Shown here: piece after piece, positions 39,007 through 48,623 of the stretch
Numbering within the stretch: position 1 is the first letter of the stretch
How the letters are laid out: each line of letters opens with the position of its first letter
From: Primulina eburnea
Taxonomy: Eukaryota; Streptophyta; Magnoliopsida; Lamiales; Gesneriaceae
Length of the DNA: 64,000 nt
NCBI RefSeq assembly: GCF_022965805.1
Contig: NW_027331688.1
Span: 62,001 to 126,000, forward strand
Direction of reading: 5' to 3'
Position numbers and translations under genes: made by a program
The notes under the pieces: generated by a model
Databases searched by the model: none
What the model saw: the letters and a program-made list of their open reading frames with translations, nothing else
What the model was told of the DNA's origin: nothing

Positions 39007-41078
39007 TGAAAGCGGACCGGTTACGGTGGCCGGAAGCGCAACGGAAGTCAAAAATTTTAAGATTCAAGCAAGAATTTTCGGCCACCCTAGGTTTATGTGC
39101 AATATTTACAAACAAACACCATACATAGGATGTTTTAGAAAATTACCTATCAATCTCTTGAGGTTGATGTATGGCACCAACTTTGTTGTAAACAACAAAG
39201 CTCTTCAAGGTTGAAGATCTACAAGCCTCCAACTTCCTTTCCTTCAAAATCAAGCCCACCACAAGCTATGTAAAACCCCTCTTGATTTGCACTAGAAAAA
39301 TCAAGAGGATTTTTCAATGAGAAATCTTTTATTCTCCAACACTTGAAGAACAAAAGAGAGAAGAATTTTTGGGAGAGAAAGACTAGAAAATTTCGGCCAA
39401 GACAAGGTTGGAATGAGGGAGTGAAGTCTAGACTTGGGTGTGGGAAAAGTGAAAAAGTTGATCCCCATGCCATGCATTATTTTATTAAAAAGTATTCAAA
39501 GTCTCTTCACCTCCCAAGCATGCAAACCCTAGCATGTCATGCATATATAATATGGTTTTTAACACATTAAAAACCATGGACTAAATTTTAATTATCTCAA
39601 ACACATTTGAGATTAATTAAATACTACTTGAATTTATTCAAGTCCCACTAGTTAAATAATTATTTTAATTGAGCTCTACAAGACTCAATATTATTAATTC
39701 AACACTTGAATTATTTTTAATTATTTGGACTCTACTAGGTCCACTAGTGTTTAATTAATTCAACACTTGAATTAATTTAATTTAGTCCCCAATAATGTTT
39801 ATGAATATCACAATTTTCAACTACATTATTTACTTGGCCAAATTTTAATCTTAGGAACACTTCCATAAATTAAAATTTATATTTCTCTCTTAGAAGTCAT
39901 ACTTCTATTTTTCTTAACGCTTATAAACACATTTATAAGCCGTTCAACACATTGAACTATTTTACTTCTCATCGGGATTTACAAAGCCAGTACTTGTGTG
40001 GCCCTCAATGGTTCATTGATACAACTAGTCGTGGGTTCACATCTCCATGTGATTCGGACTAAACATGTCCTTATACGAGCATACCCCAATTGCTCCATTC
40101 TTACTTATCAACTCCTTGATAGTAAGAACGTCAGAACTCAAGTCTGATAGTACCCAACCAATCACGTTAAACGCCTAGCAGCATCGCTTACGTGATTCCC
40201 TAGGTATCACATGATAGTGCCTGCAAGAACCATTCAATTATGGTTAGCGTACAGTACGGTCCCTTCAACTCATATATCCCGACCGATTCGACAACTATTG
40301 GTTTATCGAGAGTTGTCAATGAATCGATACTATGTGTCATGTTGTGGTTGCATCGATGGTGTAATCTATGAAACCCCTTTCATAATTACCACCATACTCT
40401 GATCAGAGATTTCAACCCACATATACATGAAAAACACATAGGATATCCATACCCGAAGGTAAGCGGTGAATCCCCGACTACAATGCATCGACTCCTATAT
40501 GTTTCGCCTGTAACACCCAACCTTGCCACCTAATGACCCCATAAGAGTCGGTAAACAAGTCAAAGTGAAACGCTAGCACATAGAGTCTCAATGTTGTCCC
40601 GGGTCATAAGGACTAATTCTGTACAACCATAAACCAGGACTTTTCCACTCGATAAGTGAGAACCACTTGGAAAGTCCTTTTATGGAGGGTTGTTCAGTGC
40701 ACTCTACCAGGAGCACCTATCTGCATGCTCGGACATCACAATGTCCCCTACCAATGAAACATGGTACTCACATCGCAGATACTAGTCTCTAACTCGAGCG
40801 GCCTTTATCCTTCTTAGTGGCGGCTGAATCGACTAGGAACGGTTTAGAATATACAGTATTCCAAATATGAGTTTCATGATACTCATCATATGAGCATCTC
40901 ATATTCTTTCTACTATTTGTATATTCAAGGACTTTATCTATGCAACTAGCATGGGTATAAAGATAAAGATGCGCCAAATTAATAAATTCAAATAGTATTA
41001 AAATAAAGATTGCTTATACATAGAGTTTCATTGTGAACACTCGGCCAACACTTGGCTCGACGGGCACCTACTCTAACA
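39007..41078 (-). repeat. copia-A 5' LTR
   Basis: 2072 bp, nearly identical to 31871-33941. Because the element lies on the minus strand, this right-hand copy is the promoter LTR. It lies head-to-head with the copia-B 5' LTR across 323 bp of satellite. A TATA-like stretch is at 39542-39555. Confidence 0.95.
39542..39555 (-). promoter_or_regulatory. Possible TATA box of copia-A 5' LTR
   Basis: The minus strand reads about CATATTATATATG, aligned with the TATATTATAT of copia-B at 43008. It would place transcription start in the last quarter of the LTR. This rests on motif and conservation only. Confidence 0.35.
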
Positions 41079-41083
41079 GAAAT
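41079..41083. repeat. Target-site duplication of copia-A, right copy (GAAAT)
   Basis: It repeats 31866-31870 and follows the LTR end CTCTAACA. Confidence 0.95.
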
Positions 41084-41396
41084 GTCAATCCAAGTGCGTT
41101 TTAAGAATAGCACGCAAAAGTGTTCCCATAGTTCTATTGACAACTTTAGTTTGTCCATCCGTTTGAGGATGACAAGTAGTAGAAACCTACAATTTTGTGC
41201 CAAGTATAGCCATAAAGTCTTCCAAAAGTAACACAAGAATTTAACATCGCGACCAGAAACAATTTTCCTAGGCATGCCATGCAACCTAACGACTTCTCTA
41301 AAGAACAAATCCGCAATGTTTGAAGCATCATCGGTTTTATGACAAGCTATAAAATGTGCCAACTAAGAGAATCTATCCACAACAACAAAAATAGAA

Positions 41397-41401
41397 TTCC
41401 T
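41397..41401. repeat. Target-site duplication of copia-B, left copy (TTCCT)
   Basis: TTCCT precedes the LTR start TGTTAGAG and recurs at 50771-50775. Joining the flanks restores the satellite variant GAATTCCTCCCC. Confidence 0.95.
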
Positions 41402-43548
41402 TGTTAGAGTAGGTGCCCGTCGAGCCAAGTGTTGGCCGAGTGTTCACAATGAAACTCTATGAATAAGCAGTCTTTATTTTAATAATATTTGAAATTATTA
41501 CTTTGGCAAATCTTTATCTGTATACCCATGCTAGCTGCATAGATAAAGCCCTTGAATATACAAATAGTAGAAAGAATATGAGATGCTCATATGATGAGTA
41601 TCATGAAACTCATATTTGTAATACTGTATATTCTAAACGGTTCCTAGTCGATTCAGCCGCCACTAAGAAGGATATAGGCCGCTTGAGTTAGAGACTAGTA
41701 TCTGCGATGTGAGTACCATGTTTCATTGGTAGGGGACATTGTGATGTCCGAACATGCAGATAGGTGCTCCTTGTAGAGTGCACTGAACAACCCTCCATAA
41801 AAGGACTTTCCAAGTGGTTCTCACTTATCGAGTGGAAAAGTCCTGGTTTATGGTTGTACAGAATTAGTCCTTATGACCCGGGACAACATTGAGACTCTAT
41901 GTGCTAGAATTACACTTTGACTTGTTTACCGACTCTCATGGGGTCATCAGGTGGCAAGGTTGGGTGTTCTGTCGAAACACATAGGAGTCGATGCATTGTA
42001 GTCGGGGATTCACCGCTTACCTTCGGGTATGGATATCCTATGTGTTATCATGTGTATGTAGATCGAAATCTCTGGCCAGAGTATGGTTGTAATTATGAAA
42101 GGTGTTTCATAGATTGCACCATCGATGCAACTACGACATGACACATAGTATCGATTCATAGACAACTCTCGATAAACCAATGGTTGTCGAATCGGTCGGG
42201 ATATATGAGTTGAAGGGACCGTACTGTACGCTAACCATAATTGAATGGTTCTTGCAGGCACTATCATGTGATACCTAGGGAATCACGTAAGCGATGCTGC
42301 TAGGCGTTTAACGTGATTGGTTGGGTACTATCAGACTTGAGTTCTGACGTTCTTACTATCAAGGAGTTGATAAGTAAGAATGGAGCAATTGGGGTATGCT
42401 CGAATAAGGACATGTTTAGTCCGAATCACATGAAGATGTGAACCCACGGCTAGTTGTATCAATGAACCATTGAGGGCCACACAAGTACTAGCTTTGTAAA
42501 TCCCGATGAGAAGTAAAATAGTTCAATGTGTTGAACGGCTTATAAAGGAGTTTATAAGCGTAAGTAAAATTAGAAGTATGACTTCTATAAAGGAGAAAAT
42601 AGTTCAATGTGTTGAACAACTTATAAATGAGTTTATAAGTGTAAAGAAAAATAGAAGTATGACTTCTATGAGAGAAATATAAATTTTGATTTATGGAAGT
42701 GTTCCTAAATTAAAATTTGGCCAAGTGAATAATGTAATTGAAAATTGTGATTTTCATAGACATTATTATGGACTAAATAAATTAATTCAAGTGTTGAATT
42801 AATTAGACACTAGTGGGCCTAGTAGAGCCCAAATAATTAAATTAATTCAAGTGTTGGATTAATTAAATAATATTGAGTCTTGTAGAGCTCAATTAAAATA
42901 ATTATTTAAACTAGTGGGAGTTGAGTAAATTCAAGTAATGTTTAAATAGTCTCAAATGTGTTTGAGATATTTAAATTTAGTCCAAAGTTTTTAATTTGAT
43001 TAAAAACTATATTATATGCATGCATGGGAGGTGAAGAGTTGGGGAATACTTTTGATTAAAATAATGGTTGGCATGCAACTTTTTGTATCAACTTTTTGCA
43101 ACCCCAAGACTAGATTCTCCTCCCTCATTCTACACACACATGGCCGAAACCTCCCTTCCTATTCTCTCCATTTTTCTCTTCTTTTGTGTTCTTCAATTTG
43201 TTGGAGAAAACACACACTTCTCTTTGAAAAATCCTCACATTTTTCTAGTGCAAATTGTGAGGGGATCTACCTAGTTGGTGGTGGGCCTAATTTGAAGGAA
43301 AGATTCAAGGATTTGGAGGAGGAGCTTGTAGATCTTCATGCCTTGAGGAGCTTTGTTGTTTGACAACAAAGTTGGAGCCACAATCAACTTTTAAAGTTGA
43401 TAGGTAATACTTTCTTAACATCCTATGAATGTTTTTGTTTTGTAAATATTACACAAGATTTTTATATGGGGTGGCCGAAATTATGCCTCAAAATTTTCGA
43501 ATTTTTGCTTCCGTTGCGTTTCCGGCCACCGTAACCGGTCCGCTTTCA
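41402..43548 (+). repeat. copia-B 5' LTR
   Basis: 2147 bp from TGTTAGAGTAGG to CCGCTTTCA. It is homologous to the copia-A LTRs but carries an 81-bp tandem duplication (GTTCAATGTGTTGAAC at 42521 and again at 42602) that accounts for its extra length. Palindromic AT motifs (TTAATTCAAGTGTTGAATTA near 42783) lie in the upstream half. Open frames within it recur in the 3' LTR only because the LTR is repeated. Confidence 0.96.
43008..43017 (+). promoter_or_regulatory. Possible TATA box of copia-B 5' LTR
   Basis: TATATTATAT about 1.6 kb into the LTR, followed by a less AT-rich stretch. An aligned motif exists in copia-A. If used, U3 is about 1.6 kb and R-U5 about 0.5 kb. This is inference from the motif alone. 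Confidence 0.35.
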
Positions 43549-43550
43549 AG

Positions 43551-43562
43551 TGGTATCAGAGC
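43551..43562 (+). other. copia-B primer binding site
   Basis: TGGTATCAGAGC lies two bases after the LTR end. It is the usual plant retrotransposon site for priming by the initiator tRNA-Met 3' end. Confidence 0.92.
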
Positions 43563-45374
43563 TTAGGTTACGGATTTTGTGTAATATTTACGTAATATTA
43601 TGTTGAGATCGATTTCTAACCGCTTGAGAAATTTTTTTGTGCATGTATTGATAGGGCCGAAAATTTTTGAAGAAAACAAAAAAAAAAATAATTTTTGGGG
43701 CTGCCCGAGGGCTGCCCGAGGGGCTGCCCGAGAATTTCGGGCAGCCGAGGGGCAGCCCAAGGGGCTGCCCGAAATGTCTTTTTAAAATAAAAATAAAAAA
43801 AAAATTTTTTTGTTGTTGCCGGAATCCGGCGACGGAGCTCCGGCGACGGCGATGACGGCTAGGGTTTCCAAAAGTGTTTTGGTTAATCCAAGTGTCATGG
43901 GCCTTGAGATGTTGGGCCATTGGATGGCCAACATAATTTGTGAAATTTAAATGGGCCAAAATATTTTTGGTGTAAAATGGTTTTTGGGCCCTTAAGTTTA
44001 AATTTACAATTGTTGCACATATTTTCTCATAAAATAAATAATTGAAGTAGGACTTTAATTATTTATAGTAAATTGTGATTTACAAGAAATTCGATTATAA
44101 ATAAATTAATTTGAAAGTAGACAAAGGTGTTTGTATACTTTGTTAATTTAATTTATAATTGTGGCGGTTAGTGATTGGATCAAGATATATAATATTGGAT
44201 CAATTAATTATAGTGATAATTAATTGATGGTGTATGATATGTGATATTATGCATGAAGGATGATCAAAAGCCCAAGCCCAATTTGCTAGGTGTATGCTAG
44301 GATATTTGTGTTGTATGATTGTAATAATTATCAATTTTTAAAGTGGGCTTGGTTTATGGCCCGTTCCCACCCCATGAGATGTATCCCTATGTGCCATGGA
44401 TATTTATTTGTAAATATTAGAATAGGGGAAGATCAAGATTGGAAGATGGTGGCCTTGGTGATTATGAAGATCGAAGACATGTAATATTGGATGCTAATGT
44501 AATAGTATAGTTGCATTGCATCCCGTGCATTTACCCTAGGATTGGACCTAGGCCCGTGTTTGGCTCACACGGGCCATTAGTTTTGGGGCGATTGATCATC
44601 CTTGTACTGTTTTCTATTTATAATATATGCATGATATGTTATAAATAATGAGTATGTGCGTTATTATTATGATAATAACAAAGTTGCATGAATCCGGCAA
44701 ACATACGATCAAACATGGCGAGCTTTTAAAATAAAATTAATGATGAGACCTTTCAAAATTAAAAACCCTCATTTTGAATAAGATTCAAAATTAATATCAA
44801 GCCCGAAAAGGGGAATTATAAAATTGGTTATAATTTCCTTGTCTTCCATCGACAATGGGTGCATGATGAACGCTACCCGTACTCGGGGCTCGGCTCATAC
44901 TATTGGGGGAGCTTTGGGTGCCGGAAAGCTGTGACATCCATTGACATGGTGATGTGAACTACGTGGAACTCCCATGATTTCGGCTCATATTATTGAGGGA
45001 ACTCATGGCGACCGTCCATTAAGGTTCAACATCGATGGGTAAGGCTTGACACGTGAAGATGAACGACGTCATATTATTGGGTCCTAATCAAACGTGAGAC
45101 AAAAGTTTACGTTAAGGGTTGCATTGTGATGCAATTGGAAACTACCTTTTAGGAATTGTGATTGGCTGATATTATTCGGGATCATAATTCGCTAATTGGA
45201 CCTTACGTACCTACTGAGGAAAGGAGTTTCCCGTTTTCACTAGAGGGTAGTGAAAGATGTCAAAACAGTGGGAGTAAATATTTATAAAGTTAAAGTCCAT
45301 ACTTTATATCTTACCAAATATTTTAAAATAGTCATCAACATTTATCTGTTTTTACTTTTCAGTACAAATCAACA
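43563..45374 (+). other. copia-B untranslated leader
   Basis: 1.8 kb without a supported gene. It contains the GGCTGCCCG hairpin cluster (43697-43774), A-rich runs near 43790, AT-rich sequence, and repeats of the phrase CGGCTCATA-TATTG-GGGA (near 44890 and 44983). Collinearity with the copia-A leader shows it belongs to the element. The length before gag is large for a copia element. Confidence 0.75.
43697..43774 (+). repeat. GC-rich inverted-repeat cluster in copia-B leader
   Basis: Three GGCTGCCCGAG units are followed by TTTCGGGCAGCCG, GGGCAGCCC and GGGCTGCCCGAAA, giving several nested stem-loops about 135 nt after the primer site. Unit order and spacing differ from the copia-A cluster (38779-38860), while hairpin character is kept. 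Confidence 0.7.
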
Positions 45375-46292
45375 ATGTCTTCGATGCGCAATTCGATATC
45401 TACAATACTCGACAAACACATATTAACTGGACCTAATTACCTCACTTGGCTAAGAAATTTGAAAATAGTCTTAAATTCGGAAAGGGTAACATATACACTA
45501 ACTCAGTCGCCCCCTGTTGAGGCTCCGACTGACTGCAATCCTGAGGAATTGCAGGCTTACAAGGAATGGTGTGACCATGACTTGATAGCCAGGTGTTATA
45601 TGCTGACTTCTATGAACGATGAGCTACAGAGGCGTTTTGAGGGTGCAAAGAGTGCTGCTGACATTCATTTGCAACTCAAAGAGCTCTTTGGTGAGCAAAC
45701 ACGACCTCTAAGGCATGCTACCGTCAAGGAGCTGATCACTTTGCGCATGCGAGATGGGACCTCGGTCCATGAGCATGGCCTAAAGGTGATCGGGCTCGTG
45801 GACAAGCTCGTTGGCATGGATCTGATCTTGCCTTCGGAGTTGACCACCGACGTGTTGCTGTTATCACTGCCTAGCTCATTTGATCCTTTTGTGGTGAACT
45901 TCAACATGAACAAGATGGAACCGACCCTTGAGGAGTTGGTGAACATGCTTGTTACGTTTGAATCCACCATCAAGCAAGAGAAGTTGGTTCTTTATGTGGG
46001 TTCTTCATCTGGTACGAAGATTGATCCACATGGGAATGGAAAGAAGAGTTCTTTCCAACGTCCCGAGAAGAACGAGCCCTTGTTGAGGCAATCTCCGAAT
46101 CCCGTTGTGGCAGCCAGACCAGTTAAGGCTGACAAGACTTGTGATGTTTGTCATCACTGCAAGAAGCCTGGACATTGGAAGCGAAATTGCAAGGAATATC
46201 TGGCCCAGAAAAGTTCTGGAAATGGTATGTTCTACATTGAAGTAAACATTTTAATTAACTCTACTTCTTGGGTATTGGATACCAAATATTGA
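45375..46292 (+). CDS. gag: copia-B Gag, full-length frame
   Basis: A 305-residue frame from ATG (MSSMRNSISTILDKHILTGP) encoding the copia Gag that would form the virus-like particle and bind element RNA. Residues about 10-205 are the copia-type gag polypeptide region (WLRNLKIVLNS, AYKEWCDHDLIARCYMLTSM, LPSSFDPFVVNFNMNK). A basic linker follows, then the CCHC zinc knuckle at C259, C262, H267 and C272. The frame runs on into the protease start (SWVLDT) and stops at TGA. The protease triad reads DTK at residues 302-304 instead of DTG, with the stop two codons later, so Gag is the only product. Copia-A has the same gene with one frameshift. This is the only long intact coding frame in the window that matches a whole known protein. 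Confidence 0.92.
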   Translation: MSSMRNSISTILDKHILTGPNYLTWLRNLKIVLNSERVTYTLTQSPPVEAPTDCNPEELQAYKEWCDHDLIARCYMLTSMNDELQRRFEGAKSAADIHLQLKELFGEQTRPLRHATVKELITLRMRDGTSVHEHGLKVIGLVDKLVGMDLILPSELTTDVLLLSLPSSFDPFVVNFNMNKMEPTLEELVNMLVTFESTIKQEKLVLYVGSSSGTKIDPHGNGKKSSFQRPEKNEPLLRQSPNPVVAARPVKADKTCDVCHHCKKPGHWKRNCKEYLAQKSSGNGMFYIEVNILINSTSWVLDTKY

Positions 46293-46622
46293 TCACATCT
46301 CTGTAATGTGTTACAGGTGATGGGAAGAAGTAGGAAGCTTAAGGAAGGTGTGACCTTCTTGAGAATGGGCAATGGAGCAAGAGTTGCTTCCAAGGCTGTT
46401 GAGGATGTTTACTTATTGTTGAACAATAGTTTAAGTTAATTTTGTGAGATGTTTTGTTTGTACCTAATTTTGTAAAACATTGTTTCCATTTCTATTATGA
46501 TAAAAATGGATATTCTTGTTTATTTAGCAAAGGTGTTTGCAACATTTACAAGAATGAATGTTTAATTGGTACTTGAGAACTTGAAAAACGATCTCTATAA
46601 CTTAAAAGTAAAAGATATTCTA
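46293..46622 (+). pseudogene. copia-B protease and pre-integrase remnant
   Basis: After the gag stop the sequence still aligns to copia-A: a CNxLQVMG-like stretch, KLKEGVTFLRMGNGARVASK, VEDVYLLLNN, then NGYSCLF-like and YNLKVKDI-like fragments with several stops. The DTG motif is destroyed (ACCAAATATTGATC where copia-A has ACCGGTTGTGACTC). At about 46622 it passes directly to the integrase C-terminal part, as in copia-A. Confidence 0.72.
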
Positions 46623-47160
46623 CTAAATGTCCATTCAAAGGCAGACACCATATGAGATATGGATGGGTAAGCCTCCCAAATATTCTTATCTTAGAATATG
46701 GGAGCCCTGCTTATGTGAAGCAGGTAAGTGGGAGATAAATTGGATTGTTGATCCATTTTATGTTACTTTGTGGGATATCTAAGGAATTAAGATTGGATAT
46801 CATTTCTATCATCCCCTAGAAACAAAGGTGTTTGTTTCTTGGAATGCAACCTTTTTGGAAAGGGATTTTCTATTGGATAGAAAAAGGCAGATGATAGAAC
46901 TCGAAGAGGTTCGAGAGAAACCCACAATTATAGAACCCACACCCGATGAGCCAAGAGAGGAGATACAAGCTCCTAGCAGATACGAGAAAGTCTCGAGACC
47001 ACCTATAAGGTATGGTCAGCTTCTTGAAGAAGGCCATGATGAGCCTAACCATGGATGTGATCCATGGACCTTCAAGGAAGCGTTATCTGATGCCAATTCA
47101 TCCAAGTGACTTGAAGAAATGGAATCTGAGTTGAATTCCATGCATTCGAACCAAGTGTAG
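46623..47160 (+). pseudogene. copia-B integrase C-terminal remnant and integrase-RT linker
   Basis: Pieces of the integrase C-terminal region (YEIWMGKPPKYSYLRIWGSP) are readable across frame changes. 46828-47109 is open: FVSWNATFLERDFLLDRKRQ, then EPTPDEPREEIQAPS and FKEALSDANSSK. It ends at TGA (Trp codon TGG in copia-A). A second stop, TAG at 47158-47160 after SNQV, is shared with copia-A. No HHCC or DDE catalytic core is present. Confidence 0.85.
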
Positions 47161-47862
47161 GATCTTGTGGATCCACCTGTGGGAACTGTTCCCACAGCGA
47201 CTTGGGGAGGATGGGAAGGTGTTGACCTTCAAGGCGCGATTGGTGGCAAAAGGATGTACTCAAAGACAAGGAGTTGACTTTGAGGAAACCTTTTCCCAAT
47301 CGCAATGTTCAAGTCCATAAGGATTTTATTAGCCATAGCTGCATAGTATGACTATGAAATATGGCAGATGGATGTCAAGACAAACTTTCTTAAATGGGGA
47401 TTTTAAGAAAGTTATTTACATGTCTTAACCTGAAGGGTTTACATCTATCGGAAGTGAGCATATGGTATGTAAACTTCAGAGATCTATTTATGATCTAAAG
47501 CAGGCATCAAGGAGTTGGAACCTTAGATTCGATAGTACAATCAAAGAGTTTGATTTACTAAGAATCATGAGGGACCCTATGTGTATAAGAAGGTCAGTGG
47601 GAGTGTTGTGACATTCCTGGTGCTTTATGTTGATGACATTCTAATCATTGGGAATGATGTAGGAATGTTGCAATCAACAAAGATATGGTTAGCGAGTAAG
47701 TTCTCGATGAAGGACTTGGGTGAAGCATCTTTTGTATTGGGATACAGATCTATTGAGATAGATCGAAAAGATGGCTTGGTCTCACCCAGTCCACATACAT
47801 TGATACCATCGTGAAGCAGTTCTTGATGGATGAGTCCATGAGAGGACATCTACCAGTGTGTC
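47161..47862 (+). pseudogene. copia-B reverse transcriptase, multiply disrupted
   Basis: RT homology is in several frames: MFKSIRILLAIAA then a stop replacing Trp, YEIWQMDVKT with an extra base after it (CTTAAATGGGG), MS-stop-PEGF (CAA to TAA), [19 protein letters not shown] in another frame, and at 47581-47814 LYVDDILIIGNDVG with YVDD at 47626-47637. The YVDD segment ends at a stop (IPS then TGA). The one-base loss in TTTTCCCAATCG matches the loss in copia-A. No active enzyme can be made. Confidence 0.87.
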
Positions 47863-48609
47863 ATGGCGTGTCCCTATCCAAGTCTGTCTCCCAAGACAGA
47901 TGCAGAGATAGTGGCGATGACACGCATTCCGAATGCTTCGGAAATTGGTAATATCATGTATGGGATGATATCTACACGTCCTGACGTGGCGTTTGCACTA
48001 TGTGTAGTGAAAGGATATCAATCGAACCCTGGTCTTCCACACCTGAAAGCTGTGAAAGACATCCTCAAGTTGTTGAGAAGGACCAATAAGTTGTTCTTGG
48101 TCTATGGGGGTAGAGAACTGAAATTGGAAGGCTATACCGACTCTAGCTTCCAAAGCGATATCGATAACTCGAAGTCAACCTCTAGGTTTGTATTCATGCT
48201 CAAAGGTGCTGCTGTCTCTTGGAAGAGTTCCAAGCAAGACAATATTACGGATTCCAGCATAGAGGCCGAATACATTGCTGCATCAGATGCAGCAAGAGAG
48301 GCTGTTTGGATAAGGAATTTCGTCCAAGAGTTGGACGTCATTCCTAATGGAATTGCTCCTATCCCGGTGTTGTGTGACAACACGGGAGCTATAGCTCAAG
48401 CAAAGGAGCCAAGGTCTCATCAGAAATCCAAACTCGTATTGAGAAAGTACCACATCCTCGTAGAGATTGTGGAAAGAAGAGATGTGTCTATTGACAAAGT
48501 CGGCTCCACAGATTATGTTGTTGATCCACTAGCTAAGCCTTTACCTGGACCATTGTTCGACAAGCATCGCGAATCAATGGGTTTTAAGCATAAGGGTAGT
48601 TGGCTCTAG
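47863..48609 (+). pseudogene. copia-B RT C-terminus plus RNase H, long open fragment
   Basis: 248 codons stay open to the natural pol end. They cover the RT C-terminal part (SPKTDAEIVAMTRIP, GNIMYGMISTRPDVAFAL) and RNase H with its acidic residues ([31 protein letters not shown]), then RKYHIL and DPLAKPLPGPLFDKHRESMG. It ends at TAG, three bases before the polypurine tract. It is only the tail of the polyprotein. A one-base deletion just upstream separates it from the earlier frame, and there is no reason to think the internal ATG is used. Copia-A's version has an extra frameshift and a stop. Confidence 0.88.
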
Positions 48610-48611
48610 TG

Positions 48612-48623
48612 CAAGTGGGAGAT
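48612..48623 (+). other. copia-B polypurine tract
   Basis: CAAGTGGGAGAT directly before the 3' LTR start TGTTAGAG, identical to copia-A. Confidence 0.87.

Larger units (their letters stand above)
31871..41078 (-). mobile_element. copia-A: Ty1/copia LTR retrotransposon, pol-defective
   Basis: A complete insertion of 9208 bp, bounded by LTRs of 2071 and 2072 bp with TG...CA ends and a 5-bp target duplication. In element orientation (minus strand) the order is 5' LTR, primer site, a leader of about 1.8 kb, gag, protease remnant, truncated integrase, reverse transcriptase, RNase H, polypurine tract, 3' LTR. RT before RNase H, with integrase remnants upstream of RT, is the Ty1/copia order. The two LTRs differ by eye at about four substitutions and one indel, so insertion is recent. 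Frameshifts and stops interrupt gag and pol, and the integrase core is missing, so it cannot move on its own products. I do not assign a copia lineage; that needs a domain phylogeny. Confidence 0.95.
41079..41401 (-). repeat. Satellite fragment between the two copia elements
   Basis: It begins with the second GAAAT of copia-A and ends with the first TTCCT of copia-B. The 323 bp are one monomer minus the roughly 46 bp between the two insertion points, so satellite phase is continuous across both insertions. It carries the variant set GTGCGTTTTAAG, AACCTACAATTTT and AACACAAG, best matched by 55647-55965, plus private changes (CCATAGTTC, CAATTTTCC, CAAGTATAGCC). Confidence 0.95.

Noticed and set aside
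31871..41078. Satellite interval 41079-41401 as a transduced sequence carried by one of the copia elements
   Set aside because: It lies outside both target duplications and restores exact satellite phase with the flanks, so it is original array DNA.
41917..42267. Small frames on both strands in the LTR middle (for example 41917-42141, 42010-42267)
   Set aside because: Both strands are open over the same bases and the frames follow LTR copies only; no domain is visible.
43016..43363. 115-residue frame in the copia-B LTR (also 50238-50585) and the 84-residue frames in the copia-A LTRs (32083-32337, 39219-39473)
   Set aside because: They overlap in the same R-U5 part of the LTR but the frame is not conserved between the elements, so they are more likely leader sequence than protein.
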